Shown here: piece by piece, positions 8,021-19,100 of the stretch | Layout: each line of letters opens with the position of its first letter | How positions within the stretch are numbered: the first letter of the stretch is position 1 | DNA from: Chitinophaga pinensis DSM 2588 | Lineage (GTDB): Bacteria; Bacteroidota; Bacteroidia; Chitinophagales; Chitinophagaceae | NCBI RefSeq assembly: GCF_000024005.1 | Contig: NC_013132.1 | Location: 7,992,001 to 8,056,000, forward strand | Direction of reading: 5' to 3' | DNA: 64,000 bases | Notes under the pieces: model-generated | What the model was told of the DNA's origin: nothing | The model's database searches: none | What the model saw: the letters and a program-made list of their open reading frames with translations, nothing else | Position numbers and translations under genes: made by a program

Positions 8021-9758
8021 ATTTCTTTTCTATCACCATATTCACCACACTCATTGGTGGTAAAGATACCTTCACCCCTCCTGTCGCACTGCCTCCGTAA
8101 GGGATCAGCGCCGCATAATTATCCGGCCCTCCGGATACGCCCGTCGGTCCTGCACCATTTACAAATACCTTCCGTGAAAAACCAGTCACTCCCTCCCCTC
8201 CTGTCAACACATACCAGTAGAAACGGGCCCCGGGAAGAAAATTCTTAAAATTCACCGTCACATTACGTGTAATATTTGCCCTGTTCACCAATGTCAATCC
8301 CACCTCTCCGGAACTGAATGTTGACGCATAGGCACTGATACTCGAATTACTATCTGTTACAGTTGCATTAATTCCTCTGTCTCCCAGGAATTTCTGAAAG
8401 AAATACTGGTAATAAAAAGCGGGTCTGGGCGTCCATTTTGTCTCACCTGAAAGCGATTCTCCCTGACTGAATAATCCATGGTCATTACCGTTCTCCCATG
8501 CATTTGCCAGGTCCCAGCGACTGGACATACCAAATTTATTACGGATCAGCTCTCCCCATACCATCACCGCGTGCATACCTGCCACCTGCGATACCATCTG
8601 CTGAGAACCTACAGCAAATATGTTCCACTCCGTCAGCGCAACAGGTTTTGCCGCCACGCTATTCGCAGTAAAAGAACCATTGACATGATCATAAATAGCT
8701 TTCGTGACAGTAGCGGCAGAAGCCAGTATTTCCTGCGGATTTGAATTCGTATTATAAGGGGTGAAATAACTATGAACGATATAAAAATCAGCTGTAGCGC
8801 CTACCTGTTGTAATACGCCGGCATTCCATTTTTTATCGGTATCGGTCGCCCAGATGGCCGGCTCATGCTCCAGCAACTGAGCGCCGATGTAAATGGTCTT
8901 TCCTGTTTCTGCTGCTGCCTTACGCATAGAGTCAGCAAATACCTTGTAATGACGGCCATATAACTCTCCGCTGATCACCTGTGGCTGCCCATCCTTATTC
9001 TGCGTTACATCTATTCTGTAACCGGCCTGCCAGGTGCCATTACTTTCATTACCGATCTCCCAGTAACGGGTACGTCCGTTGTCATACCTTACCCAGTCTG
9101 CCGCCAGGTGTGCCGCAGCAGCAACCGGATTCGCAGCAGTACTATATCTGGCGTAGCCATAATTCACCGTAATCATTCCCTCATTCCCCGTTTGCTGTAA
9201 CATACTGTAATAGTTGTTGACAGACAATGTCCAGTCAGCCGTATTGTTACCATACCAATACCCGGGATCTGTCTTGTTTCCATCTGCATCTGTCAGCTGT
9301 ACAGGTGCATCCGCAGGCGGTATACCTACCTGTCCGTTCCAGAAATACACACTGCTGATATTCCCTCCGGGAAAGCGGATAATACCCGTACGCAGATTAG
9401 TCAGATGTCCTATCAGTTTCGGCTGATTCACCATCTGGCTCATATAGGGATTGCTGTTATTGCCAAACAGCGCAGGAGAAATCTTCGTAGTGATCGTCGA
9501 TGCATCCACCGTAACGAGATACGGGGCAGATCCAGGCAATGCGGCTTCCGTGAAAGTGCCTGCCTTAAAAGTCTTTGGCGCCCATGACGACATAAAGAAG
9601 CCTATACTGGACGCCAGTGCAGGATCTTCAGGTACTATCACCGTAGTACCGGAGGTGTCCGTCTCTTCTCCCTCGTATGGTTCACCACTGTTTTTGTTGC
9701 AGGCCGTACACAACAATATTTCCGAACATAAAAAAAACAGGACCAATATGCGCTTCAT
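8019..9758 (-). CDS. Surface lipoprotein glycoside hydrolase, clan GH-A (GH51-like)
   Basis: A 579-residue lipoprotein (lipobox LCTAC, Cys20). The catalytic module starts near residue 75 with ALFGNNSNPY and has the GH-A landmarks: IIRFPGGNISSVYFW, WEIGNES with the probable acid/base Glu238, and ALTEWNIF with the probable nucleophile Glu377. The spacing and motifs resemble arabinofuranosidases of GH51 and related families. The last 120 residues are a beta-sandwich ending PPMSVVNMVIEKK. It is the only enzyme in this locus, so it probably cuts glycan at the cell surface for SusC/D import. Exact family and substrate are unsure. Confidence 0.75.
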   Translation of the reverse strand: MKRILVLFFLCSEILLCTACNKNSGEPYEGEETDTSGTTVIVPEDPALASSIGFFMSSWAPKTFKAGTFTEAALPGSAPYLVTVDASTITTKISPALFGNNSNPYMSQMVNQPKLIGHLTNLRTGIIRFPGGNISSVYFWNGQVGIPPADAPVQLTDADGNKTDPGYWYGNNTADWTLSVNNYYSMLQQTGNEGMITVNYGYARYSTAANPVAAAAHLAADWVRYDNGRTRYWEIGNESNGTWQAGYRIDVTQNKDGQPQVISGELYGRHYKVFADSMRKAAAETGKTIYIGAQLLEHEPAIWATDTDKKWNAGVLQQVGATADFYIVHSYFTPYNTNSNPQEILASAATVTKAIYDHVNGSFTANSVAAKPVALTEWNIFAVGSQQMVSQVAGMHAVMVWGELIRNKFGMSSRWDLANAWENGNDHGLFSQGESLSGETKWTPRPAFYYQYFFQKFLGDRGINATVTDSNSSISAYASTFSSGEVGLTLVNRANITRNVTVNFKNFLPGARFYWYVLTGGEGVTGFSRKVFVNGAGPTGVSGGPDNYAALIPYGGSATGGVKVSLPPMSVVNMVIEKK

Positions 9759-9790
9759 TCTTAAATACGTATTAATAAGTTTGTGCTATA

Positions 9791-9822
9791 ACAGGTCCGC
9801 AGTAAAACTACTGCAGACCTGT
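9791..9822 (-). terminator. Intra-operon hairpin between binding protein and hydrolase genes
   Basis: Arms 9791-9804 and 9809-9822 pair over 14 bp with one mismatch around the loop AAAC. On the minus strand no T-run follows, so it is more likely an RNA stability or attenuation element than a full terminator. It would separate the hydrolase message from the SusC/SusD/binding-protein message. Confidence 0.5.
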
Positions 9823-9833
9823 CATTGATATTA

Positions 9834-11093
9834 CTATCTGATCTTCACTATCCTGAAATTGTCATATGCAGCATTGTAGACGTCTACAGGTGCATCTTCT
9901 GTAATGAAGCGATAACCAAAAGCTACCACACCACCTGCTTTCAACAGGTCGCCCATTGTCTGTGCACCCGCACCGGTACCTTCTTTACCATCTGCCACTG
10001 TTTTGAAAGCAGACAAAGGCACCGTTATCGTCTGCCACGCGCCTTTCGTTTCAAACTTTGCACCGGCAGCGCCTGACCATGGCATATAGCGATACGCATA
10101 ATTATCTCCGAAACGCAACACATTTACACCAGCCGTCCAGGGCTCTTTTGTGCTGATCTCAAACTTCAATGCATAACTGGAAGCCTGCTCCGTCATGATC
10201 GCAGCCGTGAACATCGGTACATCATTGAAGTTACCCGAACGGTTACCATTCCACCATGCGCCATCATTCACACCTACGCCACCGAAAATGTTCTGTAAAT
10301 AGCCTCCTCTTGTACCGGGGAACAAAGTGGCATCTGTCGTTCTGTTAGCGCCCCAGTAAGCCCAGTTAAAAACAGCCTTCTCACCTGTCTCCCCGTCAGC
10401 CGTCAGATTACTGATCACATTTCCGCTCTCATGATCATTCAGCGGACCATCCGAGACAGCCGTACCATATTTCGCCTGTATGACCAGTCTCCCGGTATCA
10501 TCCCCCAGCGCCGGCATGATCATCCCTACCCTGGTTCCTGCATCGTCTGCGATAAAATCGGTTACTTCTCTACCTCCAGGAAACACGATTTTGTCGATCA
10601 GCCATAAGCTGGAACCATAAATGATAAGGGAATCTCCTGCCAGCGCATTTTCATTCGATATGGCGACAATCGATGGAGGAGGAATTTCCAGGGTGAATGA
10701 ATAACTTGTTTCACCATGACTGGTGATGATATGGATGGTATTGGGTACATCCGGATCTGTAGCCTCTGTAGGCGCATTATCCGGGATCGTGACTATCAGG
10801 TGCGTACGGGTATTGTAAGTGGGATTAAAGTACGCCGCTTGCCCGTTAAAAGCTATTTTAACGATACCATCAAGGTTTTGTCCTGTGATCAGGATTAAAG
10901 TACCAGGCAGAGTCCCGGCGAAAGTACTGTCTGTCTTGCTGGCATCCAGCAGACTGACACCTGTCACGACAGGCGGCGCACCACTGCTGCCGTCGTCCTT
11001 GGAACAGGCAGCGCAAAACACAGTGAACAGGATCAATAAATACAACGGCAACCTGTTCATATAACGGATAAACGTGAATATATTACGGGTCAT
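9834..11093 (-). CDS. Surface glycan-binding lipoprotein (IPT/TIG, SGBP-B-like)
   Basis: A 419-residue lipoprotein with lipobox VFCAAC (Cys30 from this start). Residues 40-135 and 137-215 are two IPT/TIG beta-sandwich domains (ILITGQNLDGIVKIAFNG; LIIYGSSLWLIDKIVFPGG). The C-terminal 200 residues, with many aromatics (WAYWGANRTTD, GAWWNGNRSG, YAYRYMPW), match the glycan-binding domain of SGBP-B proteins. It lies 16 bp after SusD, and both starts are preceded by the same AAAACTGAC leader, supporting the ATG at 11093; an ATG at 11060 is the alternative. Its role is to hold polysaccharide at the surface next to SusC/D. Confidence 0.8.
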   Translation of the reverse strand: MTRNIFTFIRYMNRLPLYLLILFTVFCAACSKDDGSSGAPPVVTGVSLLDASKTDSTFAGTLPGTLILITGQNLDGIVKIAFNGQAAYFNPTYNTRTHLIVTIPDNAPTEATDPDVPNTIHIITSHGETSYSFTLEIPPPSIVAISNENALAGDSLIIYGSSLWLIDKIVFPGGREVTDFIADDAGTRVGMIMPALGDDTGRLVIQAKYGTAVSDGPLNDHESGNVISNLTADGETGEKAVFNWAYWGANRTTDATLFPGTRGGYLQNIFGGVGVNDGAWWNGNRSGNFNDVPMFTAAIMTEQASSYALKFEISTKEPWTAGVNVLRFGDNYAYRYMPWSGAAGAKFETKGAWQTITVPLSAFKTVADGKEGTGAGAQTMGDLLKAGGVVAFGYRFITEDAPVDVYNAAYDNFRIVKIR

Positions 11094-11109
11094 GATCAGT
11101 CAGTTTTAA

Positions 11110-12753
11110 TTAGAATTGATAAGGTACCGGGGGCTTCCTTAAATTAGGTGCAGCAGTCAGTTCAGCCGCCGGCAACGGCAACAGGAAATTGCTCTGAGTC
11201 ACATTGTAGAATGCCGGCACATCAGAAGTGATCGTCCAGGAAGTCGCATTCGTAGCAGCATTGGCAGCAACACGATAAGTACCCCTGTCCTGCGCATTAA
11301 TCAGCGAAATCGCTTTCGCAGGATCATAGTAATACAACCTCACGAGATCATACCAGGCCTGTCCTTCCATAGCTAACTCCAGTCTTCTTTCAATATAAAT
11401 ATCATCCCAGGTAAGCACCGTCTTTTCAGGTACACCCGCTCTTTTTCTCACCTTATTGAAGTACAGCAATGCCTGTGCATTAGTAGTAGAAGCAGACTTC
11501 CCCAGCAATGCTTCCGCATAGATCAGGTATACATCCGCAAGTCGTAACATATAGGTATTAATCTCTGTATGCTGCTGCGTCACCTTACCATCATTATCTT
11601 CCGGACGGCCCACCACATATTTCTTCACCCATGCCCTTGCATTGTATCGCTCCGTACCCACGTAGTTCCAGGGCACCTGCAATTCCTGTATGATCTTCTT
11701 GCCGGGATTATTGGGATCATCTACCGACTGATGGATATAGGAATAATGATCACCAGGGAACATGAACGTTCCCTTACGACGCTTATCATCTATCCTGTAT
11801 AATTTCAGCTGATCTAAGGATGCCCCGAGATCTCCTCCCCAACCATCACCGAATCCTGTTATTTCGGAACCATAGGCCAGGAATGCCTGCACACTGTTCT
11901 GTGTCCCCCAGTCGCCATCATACTTCCATTGTAAGGCAAACAGGCTCTCTGAATTATTGTTGTTCTTCACCAGGAAGAGGTCTTCGTAATTATCCATCAA
12001 TGCCGCACCACTGTTCATAATCACATCATTGGCATACCAGGCGGCACTGTCCAGATCTGTCTGATTCTTTGAACCGGAAATACCGGCGCGTGTCAGGTAC
12101 ATTTTCGCCAGCATCCCTTCCGCCGCCCACTTTGTCAGACGCCCCTTCTGCATCGGTGCAGCCGGAAGATTTTCTGCGGCAAAACGGATGTCACGGATGA
12201 TAAATTCCCATACAGATGCTATAGTATTACGGCTGATAGAAGTATCTGTCAGCAATACTTTATTATCTGCGATGATCGGCACTGCTCCCCAGTTCTGTAC
12301 CAGGTAAGAATAAGCCACACCACGCATAAAACGGCCTTCTGCAATACCTGCCTGTTTCACATTCTCAGGTACCGTCGGCGCTGTATAAGTAACCAGGTTG
12401 CTGATAATCTGATTGGCCTGTGCCACCACATTGAAAAAAGAAGTCCAGGAACTATATACTTCCGGTGTAACATCCGTCGTCTGCATACGGATATTATCCA
12501 CCTGGTAGGAACCCGACATCAATATGCCCGCTCTGCCATCTCCGATACCATGAGAAGCTTTATCGTTATAAGCAAACCATACAATGTTGTACAGCGGGGC
12601 CGTTCCGGCGAGTATCTGATCAGTCGTCTGATAGAAGTTCACATCTACGATAGCGTCTTCCGGTGGCCTGTTCAGGAAGTCTTTACTACAACCTGCGGCG
12701 AAAAGCGTACAGGCAAGGGCGATCAGATATATATGATAGTTTGTCTTTTTCAT
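11110..12753 (-). CDS. SusD/RagB-family nutrient-binding lipoprotein
   Basis: A 547-residue lipoprotein beginning MKKTNYHIYLIALACTLFAAGC, with Cys22 acylated. SusD features follow: DFLNRPPEDAIVD near the N-terminus, TPR-like helices (EGRFMRGVAYSYLVQNWG), and the C-terminal RagB/SusD signature ERRLELAMEGQAWYDLVRL near residue 470. It caps the SusC barrel and binds oligosaccharide. The ATG at 12753 gives a standard signal peptide; an ATG at 12774 that overlaps the SusC stop (TAATG) would add seven residues and is the alternative. Confidence 0.92.
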   Translation of the reverse strand: MKKTNYHIYLIALACTLFAAGCSKDFLNRPPEDAIVDVNFYQTTDQILAGTAPLYNIVWFAYNDKASHGIGDGRAGILMSGSYQVDNIRMQTTDVTPEVYSSWTSFFNVVAQANQIISNLVTYTAPTVPENVKQAGIAEGRFMRGVAYSYLVQNWGAVPIIADNKVLLTDTSISRNTIASVWEFIIRDIRFAAENLPAAPMQKGRLTKWAAEGMLAKMYLTRAGISGSKNQTDLDSAAWYANDVIMNSGAALMDNYEDLFLVKNNNNSESLFALQWKYDGDWGTQNSVQAFLAYGSEITGFGDGWGGDLGASLDQLKLYRIDDKRRKGTFMFPGDHYSYIHQSVDDPNNPGKKIIQELQVPWNYVGTERYNARAWVKKYVVGRPEDNDGKVTQQHTEINTYMLRLADVYLIYAEALLGKSASTTNAQALLYFNKVRKRAGVPEKTVLTWDDIYIERRLELAMEGQAWYDLVRLYYYDPAKAISLINAQDRGTYRVAANAATNATSWTITSDVPAFYNVTQSNFLLPLPAAELTAAPNLRKPPVPYQF

Positions 12754-12773
12754 ACTGTCAGTTTTAAAGCTCA

Positions 12774-15700
12774 TTAAAAATCAACCGCCACACTTGCGCT
12801 ATACAAGCGGGTCAATGGATAGCGACCGGCATCCACACCAATCAGCTGACTGCTCAGCTGCACTTCCTTACCGAGATAAGAACCTACTTCAGGATCGTAT
12901 CCTTTGTATTTGGTGAAAGTGGCCAGGTTCTGTACACCTGCGATCAGGCGGATGTTTTTAACGACAGACTGTTGTCTCAGTAATGCATGTGGAATGTTAT
13001 ATCCTAACTGTACATTCTTAATGCGGATATAAGATCCGTCTTCTACATAGAGGTTCGTAAAACGGTTGCCGTTACCGTTTACATCTGTGCCTACAATCCT
13101 GGGTACATTGGCGCCGGGATTCTCTAAGATGGTCTTACCACCTACATCTCCGACGCGTGCATAATTAAATGATTCCTGTAACAAGTTCCGGCCGAGATTG
13201 ATATTATTCGGATTCGTATTCTCAAAACGGAGATAATTGAAGATGTCATTGCCCTGTGCAGCGGTCATCAATACACTCAGGTCAAATCCTTTCCATGAAA
13301 AAGTATTTGTCAAACCAAAAGTCAGCTTTGGCCAGGGGTTACCGATAAATGTCTGATCACGTGAATCGATGATATTATCCCCATTCAGGTCTTTGTATTT
13401 GATATCGCCCACCCATACGCCACCGTCTTTAGCCACAGGTAAACGGGTACCGTCAGATTGTGCAGGAATAGCGCTGCTGTTGATTTCATCGACAGACTGA
13501 AACAGTCCTTCTGCGACATAACCATAGAACTGCCAGGGCGCATCGCCGATCACAGAACGGGAGGTAAAGTTATTCATGAACCAGGCAGACCTTGACAGGA
13601 AAGCAGCATCAGAATAGAACTTCGTGATCTTTGTTTTGAAAGAAGAGATATTGAAATTGGTCCTCCAGCTGAAACCCTGTTTGTTATCTATATTAACCGT
13701 ATTCAGTGTAATACCAAAACCTTTGTTCTGCATCGCCCCGATATTTACAATTGGAGCATTGATAGCGCCTTCTCCCTGTGTACCCATATAGGCAGGCAAT
13801 GGATTAGGCATCAGCAGGTTGTCAGTTTTCTTGATATAGAAATCACCTTCCAGTTGTATACGGTCTTTTAATACACTCATGTTAAAACCGATGTTCTTTG
13901 TTTCGGTGGATTCCCATTTGAGTCCGGAGTTACCATACTGTCCGGTACGGAAACCTGCGCCCCATGGCGTAGTCACAGAAGTCAGGGAAGAGAACTGTGC
14001 ACCACCGCTACCATTGTTACCGGTCGTACCATATTCTGCACGGATCTTCAGTTCGTTGATAAAGGGTAATGATTTCATAAATTCCTCCCCTGTCAGACGC
14101 CAGGCTACCGATACAGAAGGAAAATATCCCCATCTGTCATCTGCACCAAAGTTGGAGGAACCATCTGCTCTGCCAGCCAGTTGGACGATATACTTGTTAT
14201 CGTACGTGTAGTTAACACGGCCGAGATAAGATTCAAGTGCACCCGATCCTTTGTAACTACCCGTTGTTTGTCCTAAGGCATTACCCAGGTTGAGAGAAGG
14301 GATACTGTTGCTGGCGAATCCTACACGCTGTGCAGAGAAACCCTGATAGTTCCATGCCTGTGCCTCGTGGCTCACCATCACACTGAAACTATGCTTACCG
14401 ATATCACGGGAGTATTGCAGTAATTCGTTCAGGTTCCAGTAGAAGTTCTTTCCGTTGGATACTGCGAGCGAAGCTTTCTCATTGACATTATAACCTAACT
14501 GATAGGTAGGAATAAACTTGCTGCCATCTGTATATTCGAAATTCCCGTTAAAGCTGGTGCGGAAGGTCAGTCCTTTTATGATCGAGATTTCGGCAGTAGC
14601 GCCGCCCAGTCCACCGGTACGTTTATAATCATTGCTCACAAGACTGGCGATTGCAACAGGATTCAGCGGCGCATATTTCGCATTGGAACCATACTCATTT
14701 TCCGTAGCACCGCCCCAGCTGCCATCTGCATTTTTCACGGGAATATTAGGGGCCAGGTTAATGGCATTTCTGATTACGTCTTCACTGGTAGACGCCAGTT
14801 TTTCCTTCGTCTGATAGAAGTTCAGGGACGTACTCAGCTTCAGCCATTTGAAAGCCTGGTTATCCAGGTTCAGGCGGAAAGAGTAACGGTTGAAATCAGA
14901 ACCGATTGCCACCCCTTCCTGGTCAAAATACTCGCCTGACATATAATAGGTGGTATTGCTGGCGCCTCCGCTGATATTCACCTGGTGCTTCTGTAATGAA
15001 GCAGTACGGAACAGGGCATCCTGCCAGTTCGTCCCCTTCCCTAACACACCGGGATTCTGAAATTCCGGTGTAGGGGTACGGTTCAGCAACTGGGCTATTT
15101 CATTGTTCATGATGGCAAACTGTTGCAATGTCATGGTATTGACTGCCTCCGGTTTGTCCTGCAGCGAATAGAGATAGTTATAAGACAGTTTCATCTGTCC
15201 GGACTTCCCTCTTTTGGTAGTCACCAGGATCACCCCATTGGTGGCCCGGGAACCATATACCGCAGTGGCAGAAGGTCCTTGCAGTATCTCTAAGGACTCT
15301 ATATCCGAAGGATTGATCCCTGCCAGCGGATTAACAGAACTGGTCGCTCCATAAGACACCGTAGCCGGTTGCATCTGTACCCCATCGATGACATACAGCG
15401 GTTCATTGGTACCGCTGAGGGTATTAACACCACGGATATTCACGGAGATACCACCACCCGGTTGCCCGGAGTTTTGTGTAACATACACACCGGCGGCACG
15501 GCCCTGTATAGCCTGGTCGATGGTGGTATTGATGGTACGGTTGACTTCTGTGGAGGTAATGGAGACCTGCGCACTGCTCTGGTCTGTTTTCTTCATTTTA
15601 CCATACCCGACGACCACCACGTCATTCAGTTTGCGGTAATCTTCCTGCATCACTACATTCACAGTGGCGGAATTACCTACCTTGAATTCCCGGGTAATGA

Positions 15701-15971
15701 AACCCATGGAGGCAATATTAATTACCTCTCCCGGAGCAGCCGGGATACTAAAATTCCCTGCCCCGTCAGTTGTGGTCATTCTTTTTGTCCCTTTAATAGT
15801 AATTGAAGCCCCCGGAACAGGTGTGCCTGTTTCTCCGGCGGTAACGCTGCCGGAGATCTTTCGTCCCGGGTCAGACTGGGTTTGTGCTTGCGCAGGCATA
15901 GTGACAGCCCAAAAGAAAATCATTACCCATACCGTCAGGTACGATTTTCCAGTAATACTGGCTCGTTTCAT
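12774..15971 (-). CDS. SusC/RagA-family TonB-linked outer-membrane transporter
   Basis: A 1065-residue outer-membrane protein. It has a signal peptide ending near AQAQ (about residue 30), a carboxypeptidase-like beta-sandwich domain (about 38-115), the SusC hallmark LNDVVVVGYGKMKKTD, a plug domain (about 130-240, PLYVIDGVQM, VYGSRATNGVILVTTKRG) and a long barrel ending in SASVAVDF with the usual terminal aromatic. It imports oligosaccharides using TonB energy with SusD as lid. First gene of the utilisation operon and directly downstream of probable regulator sites at 16111-16143. Confidence 0.93.
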   Translation of the reverse strand: MKRASITGKSYLTVWVMIFFWAVTMPAQAQTQSDPGRKISGSVTAGETGTPVPGASITIKGTKRMTTTDGAGNFSIPAAPGEVINIASMGFITREFKVGNSATVNVVMQEDYRKLNDVVVVGYGKMKKTDQSSAQVSITSTEVNRTINTTIDQAIQGRAAGVYVTQNSGQPGGGISVNIRGVNTLSGTNEPLYVIDGVQMQPATVSYGATSSVNPLAGINPSDIESLEILQGPSATAVYGSRATNGVILVTTKRGKSGQMKLSYNYLYSLQDKPEAVNTMTLQQFAIMNNEIAQLLNRTPTPEFQNPGVLGKGTNWQDALFRTASLQKHQVNISGGASNTTYYMSGEYFDQEGVAIGSDFNRYSFRLNLDNQAFKWLKLSTSLNFYQTKEKLASTSEDVIRNAINLAPNIPVKNADGSWGGATENEYGSNAKYAPLNPVAIASLVSNDYKRTGGLGGATAEISIIKGLTFRTSFNGNFEYTDGSKFIPTYQLGYNVNEKASLAVSNGKNFYWNLNELLQYSRDIGKHSFSVMVSHEAQAWNYQGFSAQRVGFASNSIPSLNLGNALGQTTGSYKGSGALESYLGRVNYTYDNKYIVQLAGRADGSSNFGADDRWGYFPSVSVAWRLTGEEFMKSLPFINELKIRAEYGTTGNNGSGGAQFSSLTSVTTPWGAGFRTGQYGNSGLKWESTETKNIGFNMSVLKDRIQLEGDFYIKKTDNLLMPNPLPAYMGTQGEGAINAPIVNIGAMQNKGFGITLNTVNIDNKQGFSWRTNFNISSFKTKITKFYSDAAFLSRSAWFMNNFTSRSVIGDAPWQFYGYVAEGLFQSVDEINSSAIPAQSDGTRLPVAKDGGVWVGDIKYKDLNGDNIIDSRDQTFIGNPWPKLTFGLTNTFSWKGFDLSVLMTAAQGNDIFNYLRFENTNPNNINLGRNLLQESFNYARVGDVGGKTILENPGANVPRIVGTDVNGNGNRFTNLYVEDGSYIRIKNVQLGYNIPHALLRQQSVVKNIRLIAGVQNLATFTKYKGYDPEVGSYLGKEVQLSSQLIGVDAGRYPLTRLYSASVAVDF

Positions 15972-16110
15972 AGCGTGGAAGAATTAAGTTTTTAGATTAA
16001 TGCGCGATTCGTTTGATTTTGGTCATCATTGCTCATATCGTGTTCCCCTTGTAGGATAAAAGTATCATCCCTCCGGGAGAAAGAGGGCTGTAGAATGTTT
16101 ATTAAATAGG

Positions 16111-16143
16111 ATAAAATGTTGCAGGAGGGGTATCAAATGTTGC
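16111..16143 (-). promoter_or_regulatory. Direct repeats, candidate binding site of the hybrid regulator
   Basis: ATAAAATGTTGC (16111-16122) and ATCAAATGTTGC (16132-16143) match at 11 of 12 positions with a 21-bp period, i.e. on one face of the helix. They lie 140-172 bp upstream of the SusC start, in the gap between SusC and the hybrid two-component gene. AraC-type output domains commonly bind paired direct repeats like these. The rest of 15972-16169 shows no gene. Confidence 0.5.
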
Positions 16144-16169
16144 TTTACGGGCATCATTTATTGCAATAC

Positions 16170-19100
16170 CTACTTTCGGGCCGCGGTTGCATAGGCAGAG
16201 GGCAGCATATTATAAGCCATTTTGAAGTACTTGGCGAAGTATTTCGGGTTGTTGAATCCTACCTCATAGGCGACCTCGGTAACGTTCATTTCGGTTTTAG
16301 ATAATAACTGTGCAGCCCTTTTGATACGGATCATACGTATAAACTCTACCGGCGTCTGACCGGTCAGGTTGAAAATACGACGATACAGGGAGACCCGGTT
16401 CATATAAAGTTCCCGGCTAAGTTCTTCTACGGAGAACCCGGCATTGGACAGATTCTGTTCTACTATTTCCAGCACCCGACGGAGGAACTTCTCATTAGGG
16501 GATGCCTCATTTTCAGCGTTTTGCAGTTCCGGCAGACTCACCTGATGTTTCGCCGGCAATGGTCTGGCCAGCAGATTACGTACCCTGGATAACATGATCT
16601 CAAAATTGAAAGGTTTTACCAGGTAATCGGCTGCCCCGGCTTCCAGTCCGCGGAGCTGTTCCTGTTCTCCGGCAGCTGCCGTTACCAGGATGACAGGGAT
16701 ATGTTTGGTCCGCGGGTCATTTTTGATCTTCCTGCACAGGTCAATTCCGTTCATGCCCGACATATTCACATCACTCATGACCAGATCCGGATGCCCTGAC
16801 AGGGTTTTCTGCCAGCCGGCAATACCATCTGCTCCTTCTATAATATGATAACAGTCTTTCAGGTTCTCCTTCAGGTAAAAACGGAAGTCTTCATTGTCTT
16901 CTATCAGGAGGACGGTTTGCCGTTGGGTATCGGTGGCCAGCTCCTCTTCTGACAGTTCTTCCGGCAGCTCTTCCGCGAACAGGGGATCTTCTGTCAATAG
17001 CTGGTCTTTTACGCCTTCCTGCGGCTCGTCTGCCACCTCCGGCTGTTCACAGGTCTCTAAAGGCAGTCTTACCGTAAAACAGCTGCCTTTATTCACCTCG
17101 CTCTCTACGGTGATCGTTCCATTATTCAGTTTCACAAATTCACGGGTAATAGCTAGTCCGATACCACTCCCCCTGTTCATCAACCCTCCCGGCATATCAC
17201 TCTGGAAAAACTGTTCAAATACCTTTTCATGTCTTTCCTCAGGGATGCCGATACCGGTATCTCTTACTTTCATTTCCAGCCAGGTCTTCTCTTGTTCATC
17301 TTTATTACTGTTTACCTCCACATGCACCGCTCCGCCGCTTGGCGTAAACTTAAAAGCATTGGACAGGAGATTAAACAGGATCCTTTCTATTTTATCATTG
17401 TCGAAATAGGTATAGACATGCGGAGCATTGCTTTTATAGGAGAAGAGGATCTGTTTCCTTTCTGCCAGATCAGCGAATGAAAAAGTTACTTCCCGGATAA
17501 ACACAGCTATATCGCCCCAGGTAGGGTTTAAACGCAGCTCCTGCATTTCCATCTTCCGGAAATCCATTAGTTGATTCACCAGTATCAATAATCGTTTTGC
17601 ATTCCGGTAGATCAGCTGGAACTTACCTTTCTCTTTTTGTTCACCGCTTTGCTGCATAATCTCTTCCAGTGGTGACAGGATCAGGGAGACCGGTGTTCTG
17701 AACTCATGACTAAGGTTTGTAAACAGACGGATCTTCATCATATCCATTTCATGCATACGCCTGGCTTCCTGTCTTTCCTGTTCCAGTGTAAAGCGCTTAT
17801 GCGCCCTTCTGATCACACTACGGCGCAGCAGTAATAATATGGCCACGGTCAAAAGTACATAGATGATATAGGCCAGCGGCGTTTTCCAGAAAGGCGGTTT
17901 TACAATAATCTTCAGTGAAATGCCCTCTTCATTCCAAAAACCATCTTCATTGGCCGCCTTCACCTGTAAGGTATAAGTACCGGGATTGATATTGGTATAG
18001 GTAATACGCCGGGTGCTGCCATCTGCGATCAACCAGTTATCATTAAACTGATCCAGGCGATACGCATATTTATTCTTCTCCGTATTGATAAAATTCAGTG
18101 CGGCAAATTCAAGCGAAAAATCGTTTTCATTATGTTTAAGCACAATTTCTTTGGTGACAGATAAGGCTTCCGGCAACAATACCCTGTCATGCACTTTTGC
18201 ATTGACTTCAATATTACGGTCGAATAAACGGAGTCCGGTAAATACCACATCAGGACGTGTATTATTCCGTGGCAGAGAAGAAGGATCAAACAGGTTAAAC
18301 CCATCAGCACCACCGAAGATAAGTTCGCCGGTACTGAGTTTAAATGCCGCATTCACATTGAATGCCTTGCTTTGCAAACCGTCTTTATCATCGTAATTCC
18401 GACAGCTGATGCTGAGTCCTTCCGGGCCATCCTTTACCGCGATCCGGCTAAGTCCGTTGGAAGTACTCGCCCATAGATACCCTTCATTATCCTCCAGCAT
18501 GGTGATGATGTTATTATCCGGCAGACCGTCCTTCACCGTAAACGATCTGAATTGCTGTACTTTTTCATCAAATACATTCAGACCGGCACGGGTACCTGCC
18601 CACATATGCCCTCGTTTGTCATAGAGCAGCGAACTGACATTATCATTACTCAGTTGATGGGTGGAACTGAGATAGTGTACAAAGACGCCTTTTGAATTAT
18701 CCAGCACGTCAATACCATAGGCAGTGGCGATCCACAGGTTCCCCCTGTTGTCTTCTGCGAATCCGGAGATATAATTGGAATGAACGGATGCCGGCATATT
18801 GACATTGTTGTGATAGAAGATGCCATTACCAGGATCAAACCGGTCCAGTCCTCCGCCCAGGGTACCTACCCAGAAATTGTTCCGCTGATCACGGTATATC
18901 TTCCAGACGGACTTATTCGCCAGACTATTCGGATCATCCTCCTCATGGCGATAATGGTTAAAACGTCCGTTGCTGTAGAAGTCCATTCCTCCGAAATAAT
19001 AACCGATCCAGAGATCATTGTAGTTATTCACATAGAGACTGACGATCACATCTTTGCTGATGCTGTTATCATTGGAAGGATCATGCTGAAAGCGTTTGAA

